From NCBI GenBank assembly GCA_963965975.1, contig OZ014417.1, forward strand, positions 7,064,821 through 7,128,820: a stretch of DNA of 64,000 nucleotides. The letters are read 5' to 3'. This document shows, piece by piece, positions 60,897-64,000 of the stretch. The position numbers were made by a program, and so were the translations under genes. The notes beneath the pieces were generated by a model. The model worked only from the letters and a program-made list of their open reading frames with translations. It searched no databases and was not told the origin of the DNA. This DNA comes from Xestospongia bergquistia (taxonomy: Eukaryota; Porifera; Demospongiae; Haplosclerida; Petrosiidae). Numbering within the stretch: position 1 is the first letter of the stretch; every line of letters begins with the position of its first letter.

Positions 60897-60977
60897 CTTC
60901 AAAAGATAGAAGGCGCGGCAATTGTCTTATAGGCGTGGCTCAAGCTTGTTCACTACAAGTTGGTTTTGTAGTAAGTG
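60897..60977. promoter_or_regulatory. Duplicate of the bidirectional promoter
   Basis: Near-identical copy of 55446-55526 between the orphan BRIP1 exon and the second SLC13 start. Confidence 0.5.
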
Positions 60978-63455
60978 ATGTCGACAATAAAAGAGGAGGA
61001 GAGCTTTGACATAGCACATACAAGTGAATCAGACTCAGTTTTATTACTAGAAGAGGAAGAGCAACAAGAAAAGGAGAAAGAAGAACAAAGTTAGTCCAGC
61101 AATGATCATTTTAAATAGTGAATAATTACAATCTTCTTCTGTGCTTGAAAAATGAAACAAAGAATACTATAATTGTGTCTATAGCAAGATATTTCAATCA
61201 AATTAGCTCTGTGCTAGTACTTATCTAGTAGTTGGTAAATTGGTCTCGCATGTGAAAAAGTGGGTGGGGCTGCAATTATTAACCTATTTGTCCTAATAGA
61301 AGATGCTATAATCAAAATTACCTATGTCACAATATGTGTGATTTGATGTGACCAGCTATTTTTCTTTGTGTCTCCAGATGTTCTTGCTAGACTGACAACA
61401 ATGTTAACAAGACAATGTCATTTATTGTGGCCATTCATCAAAGGATGGTGGAAAACAGCTGTAATTATCATAACTCCTCTTATTCTTTGTCCTTTGCCAC
61501 TAGTATTGCAAGATTCTGTAAGCAAATTAGGGAGTTATATGGGTATTGATAGATGGATGGATGAACAACAGACTGACAGACTAATAAAGGAGTGGCCTTG
61601 TAACTAAGTCTTATTACCTCATACTGAAAGAACTATTAGCTAATATTGTTATTGTTATATTTGTTGTCTATAATAACTAAAACTAGCAAAAATTCTATCA
61701 ATGTTTATGTATAGTACAAAGTCTGCTATTATGATTTACAGACATAGTATTGAAGCTTGTGTGTGTGTATACATATTCTGTAAACATGTGATAAATGATA
61801 AAATTACAGCTGGTAATGTAGCTTTATTATAATGAGAAATTTTGACACAAAGCTTTAGAGTATAGATTACATTACAATTATAATATTTATTTTTATGCCT
61901 TGCCAAAGTTACTGCAAAAATCCAATAGTTAAGTTAATTTTTTAATAATAAATGTTATTTTATTCTATTTATATTCTTTCTTTAGGCAGCTACTGCAGCC
62001 TATGCTATTGCAATTATAGCAATCTACTGGATTACTGAAGCAATACCTCTAGCAGCTACAGCACTCCTTCCTCTGGTCCTATTTCCTGCCTTTGGTGTCC
62101 TTGATGCTGAGAGTACTGCTAAGAATTATCTTCAAGATACTAATATGTTATTTGTGGGCGGCCTGATGATTGCCGTGGCGATTGAGAAGTGGAATTTACA
62201 TAAGAGGATAGCTCTATTGGTTTTGTTAGGTGTGGGGTCCAACCCAAAACGGTAACTGGTAGAAGTAATAGAATGAATGATCTTAACACATGATATCTCT
62301 ATTTGAAATGATCAATTAATGACTAGTTAAATGAATGAATTGATAGATAGATGGTTTATAGATAAATCTTGTGAGTTTTGTCTATATTTTGAATAGATCA
62401 AATTCTATGCAACTTCATAATTGTATCACTGTTGAGTCTCCAAGTACCATTACTAGACACTTGTTCCTGCTTTAATATTTATAGTTACTGTTCATTATCT
62501 AGGTTATTATTAGGGTTTATGAGTGTGACTGCCTTCTTATCAATGTGGATCAGTAACACAGCAACTGCTGCTATGATGCTTCCCATAGCTCATGCTGTAC
62601 TACAAGAAACAAAGAATCAAACTGAGGAAGAAGTGACAAATAATGACAACAAATCTGAGGAAGTCAAACTAGTGTCTGCTCGATATTCAAGATCATATGA
62701 TAGTGCTGGAGGAGAGAGTGAAGGAGTGTTGATAGAAGAATCACCAACAAATGAAAGCACTTTTTTACATGATAATTTTGAGAAGAGAAATATTGAAGAG
62801 AAGAAAGAAAAAGATGATACTGAAAATCTTTTAAAGTAAGTTGTTTTTGTCTGCCAGTCTGAGACTGTCTGTCTGTCTTTCTCTCTATATATAAATCTTT
62901 TCTCTTTTTGAAGAGATAATGATAATAAAACTACTATCTCAGAAACTCTCAAATCGCAGATGAATTCTTCACCAGATCCTCCCGGTTTCTCACAGCTTAC
63001 TAAAGGTCTCATGTTAGGTATAGCATACTCTGCTAATATTGGAGGCACAGCAACCCTCACTGGTACTGGACCTAACTTAATATTAAGTGGAGATATAAGC
63101 AAGTGAGCTTATATACGATAAGTTGTAATAACTAGTAATAATTTATAAACTAGCAATAACTCGTATTAAGTAATAGCTAGCTATTAACTAGAAATAACTA
63201 GTAATGACTTAATAACTTATAATAAATGATAACTCGTGATAAATATTGATAGCCAATAATAACTACTTCATAACTAGTAATAACTACTAATACTGTATAC
63301 AGATAACTTTCATTGTTTTATGTATTTTAATAAAGGTTGTTTCCTGAAAGTCCTGGCATTAATTTTGGGATATGGTTTGTATTTGCTACTCCACTAATGA
63401 TCTTGTGTTTATTATGTTCATGGCTATATCTATCACTTGTCTTTTGTAATGATTG
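60978..63455 (+). pseudogene. SLC13 copy 2, truncated after exon 6
   Basis: Exons 60978-61089, 61378-61517, 61986-62251, 62503-62835, 62914-63102 and 63336-63455 are open and retain all splice sites. Differences from copy 1 include a shorter Glu-rich N-terminus, Trp to Arg at the exon 3/4 junction (AAACG instead of AAATG) and small changes in the loop. Exons 7-13, with the second signature ([14 protein letters not shown]) and the C-terminal helices, are absent from the rest of the window. A minus-strand fibrinogen gene begins instead. It cannot make a complete transporter unless exons lie far beyond 64000, past that opposite gene. Confidence 0.85.
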
Positions 63456-63810
63456 GTAAGAGAACACACATACATACATATAAATACCTCTGATACCTAC
63501 GAAAAGTGTACTACATTAGGCAGATGGTAGCTCTGCCTATATCAGGATAGTATAAGTTCATTTTCATAGCCTACAATAATTAGAAGCCTGTTAAGGGGTG
63601 TTTTACATTGAAAGTTATGAATTTATTTGATTTGTAAGTATAATTTTGAGTTTTTCAATCATTAATTTGGTGATTTGCAAGTTTTAAAACCCCAAATTTT
63701 ATTGTGAGAGACTAGTTGGTATTTTGACTATAAGTTTATCAAAAAGTCTACTTCAATAACTAGAGTATTTTTAATAATACCAAAAATTAATACATATCTG
63801 ATTTTGTCCT
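63456..63810. other. Junction region after truncated SLC13 copy
   Basis: To about 63640 it matches SLC13 intron 6 of copy 1, then becomes unrelated sequence leading to the 3' end of the minus-strand gene. No exon seen. Confidence 0.5.
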
Positions 63811-64000
63811 TTACTTGCGACGAACCATCATCTTGGTATACTTGAGAGAGGTCTTTGGTTTCCAACTAAACCATTGAATTCCTTTGTATTGAGGATCAGA
63901 TGGTCCACTTAGATAAAGACCATTAAGATGAGAGCCATTTGTATAACAATTATGAAACCACCAGGCACCTTCGTGGAAAACAGCACAATTTCCTGACCCA
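63811..64000 (-). CDS. Fibrinogen C-terminal domain protein, 3' end (partial)
   Basis: The minus strand reads GSGNCAVFHEGAWWFHNCYT, NGSHLNGLYL, a Pro-Tyr-rich link, IQWFSWKPKTS and TKMMVRR, ending KK-like RRK and TAA at 63811-63813. The CA...GAWWFxNC...SxLNGLY pattern and the final W..W...YSLK-like segment are the hallmark end of fibrinogen-related domains (ficolin/tenascin/FREP type). Such domains are often secreted lectin-like recognition modules. The start and other domains lie beyond the window, so the architecture is unknown. Confidence 0.85.
   Translation of the reverse strand, partial: GSGNCAVFHEGAWWFHNCYTNGSHLNGLYLSGPSDPQYKGIQWFSWKPKTSLKYTKMMVRRK

Larger units (their letters stand above)
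60607..63640. repeat. Segmental duplication unit 2, truncated
   Basis: Copy of 55155 to about 58540. Similarity fades at about 63640, shortly after SLC13 exon 6, so the second half of the unit was lost or never copied. Confidence 0.82.

Noticed and set aside
1-64000. Bacterial-style systems (CRISPR, operons, phage)
   Set aside because: No arrays, ribosome-binding sites or polycistronic layout; GT-AG introns and domain content show an animal nuclear genome.

Overview
The window looks like AT-rich metazoan nuclear DNA, most probably from a demosponge such as Amphimedon queenslandica. This is inferred from the gene content, not from a database match. Genes are split by short GT-AG introns, many of them 45-100 bases. 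Simple repeats are abundant. Exons were joined by hand, using conserved splice sites, phase agreement and paralogue comparison. For the intact models the summed exon lengths are exact multiples of three.

Region 1 (1-42200, plus strand) is a tandem array of eleven type I membrane-receptor genes or remnants. The usual layout is signal peptide, two SRCR domains (two exons each), one fibronectin type III domain, a Ser/Thr-rich stalk, a transmembrane helix and a tyrosine-rich cytoplasmic tail. I call them A to K. A-H (758-28033) are close paralogues. Of these, only B (4870-7179) and H (25800-28033) read through intact. A has a tail frameshift, C a 17-base deletion, D is a decayed remnant, E and F are near-identical twins damaged in complementary places, and G has an in-frame stop in its FN3 exon. 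Three spacers hold still older relics. I, J and K (30444-42193) are intact, more diverged members with long tails carrying many tyrosine motifs. The array looks like a fast birth-and-death family of candidate recognition receptors that signal through tyrosine phosphorylation. NPxY, (D/E)Y(S/T)Y and paired YxxL-like motifs recur in the tails.

Region 2 (44412-55445, minus strand) is a complete 29-exon BRIP1/FANCJ DNA helicase gene (predicted 1531 residues) with several minisatellites and polypurine tracts in its introns. Its first exon lies only 81 bases, ATG to ATG, from an oppositely transcribed SLC13-family anion/sodium symporter gene (55527-60267, 690 residues), so the two probably share a bidirectional promoter.

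Region 3 (about 55155-63640) is a tandem segmental duplication of about 5.45 kb. The second copy carries an orphan BRIP1 first exon (60741-60896) and an SLC13 copy truncated after exon 6 (60978-63455). The window ends in the last part of a fibrinogen-domain gene on the minus strand (63811-64000).

Mobile DNA includes three copies of a short inverted-repeat element (two of them a nested composite), a second TIR element in SLC13 intron 1 that is absent from the paralogous intron, a small hairpin element near 29.2 kb, and two oppositely oriented pieces of a retroelement polyprotein near 13.3-13.9 kb. No tRNA, rRNA or CRISPR array was recognised.
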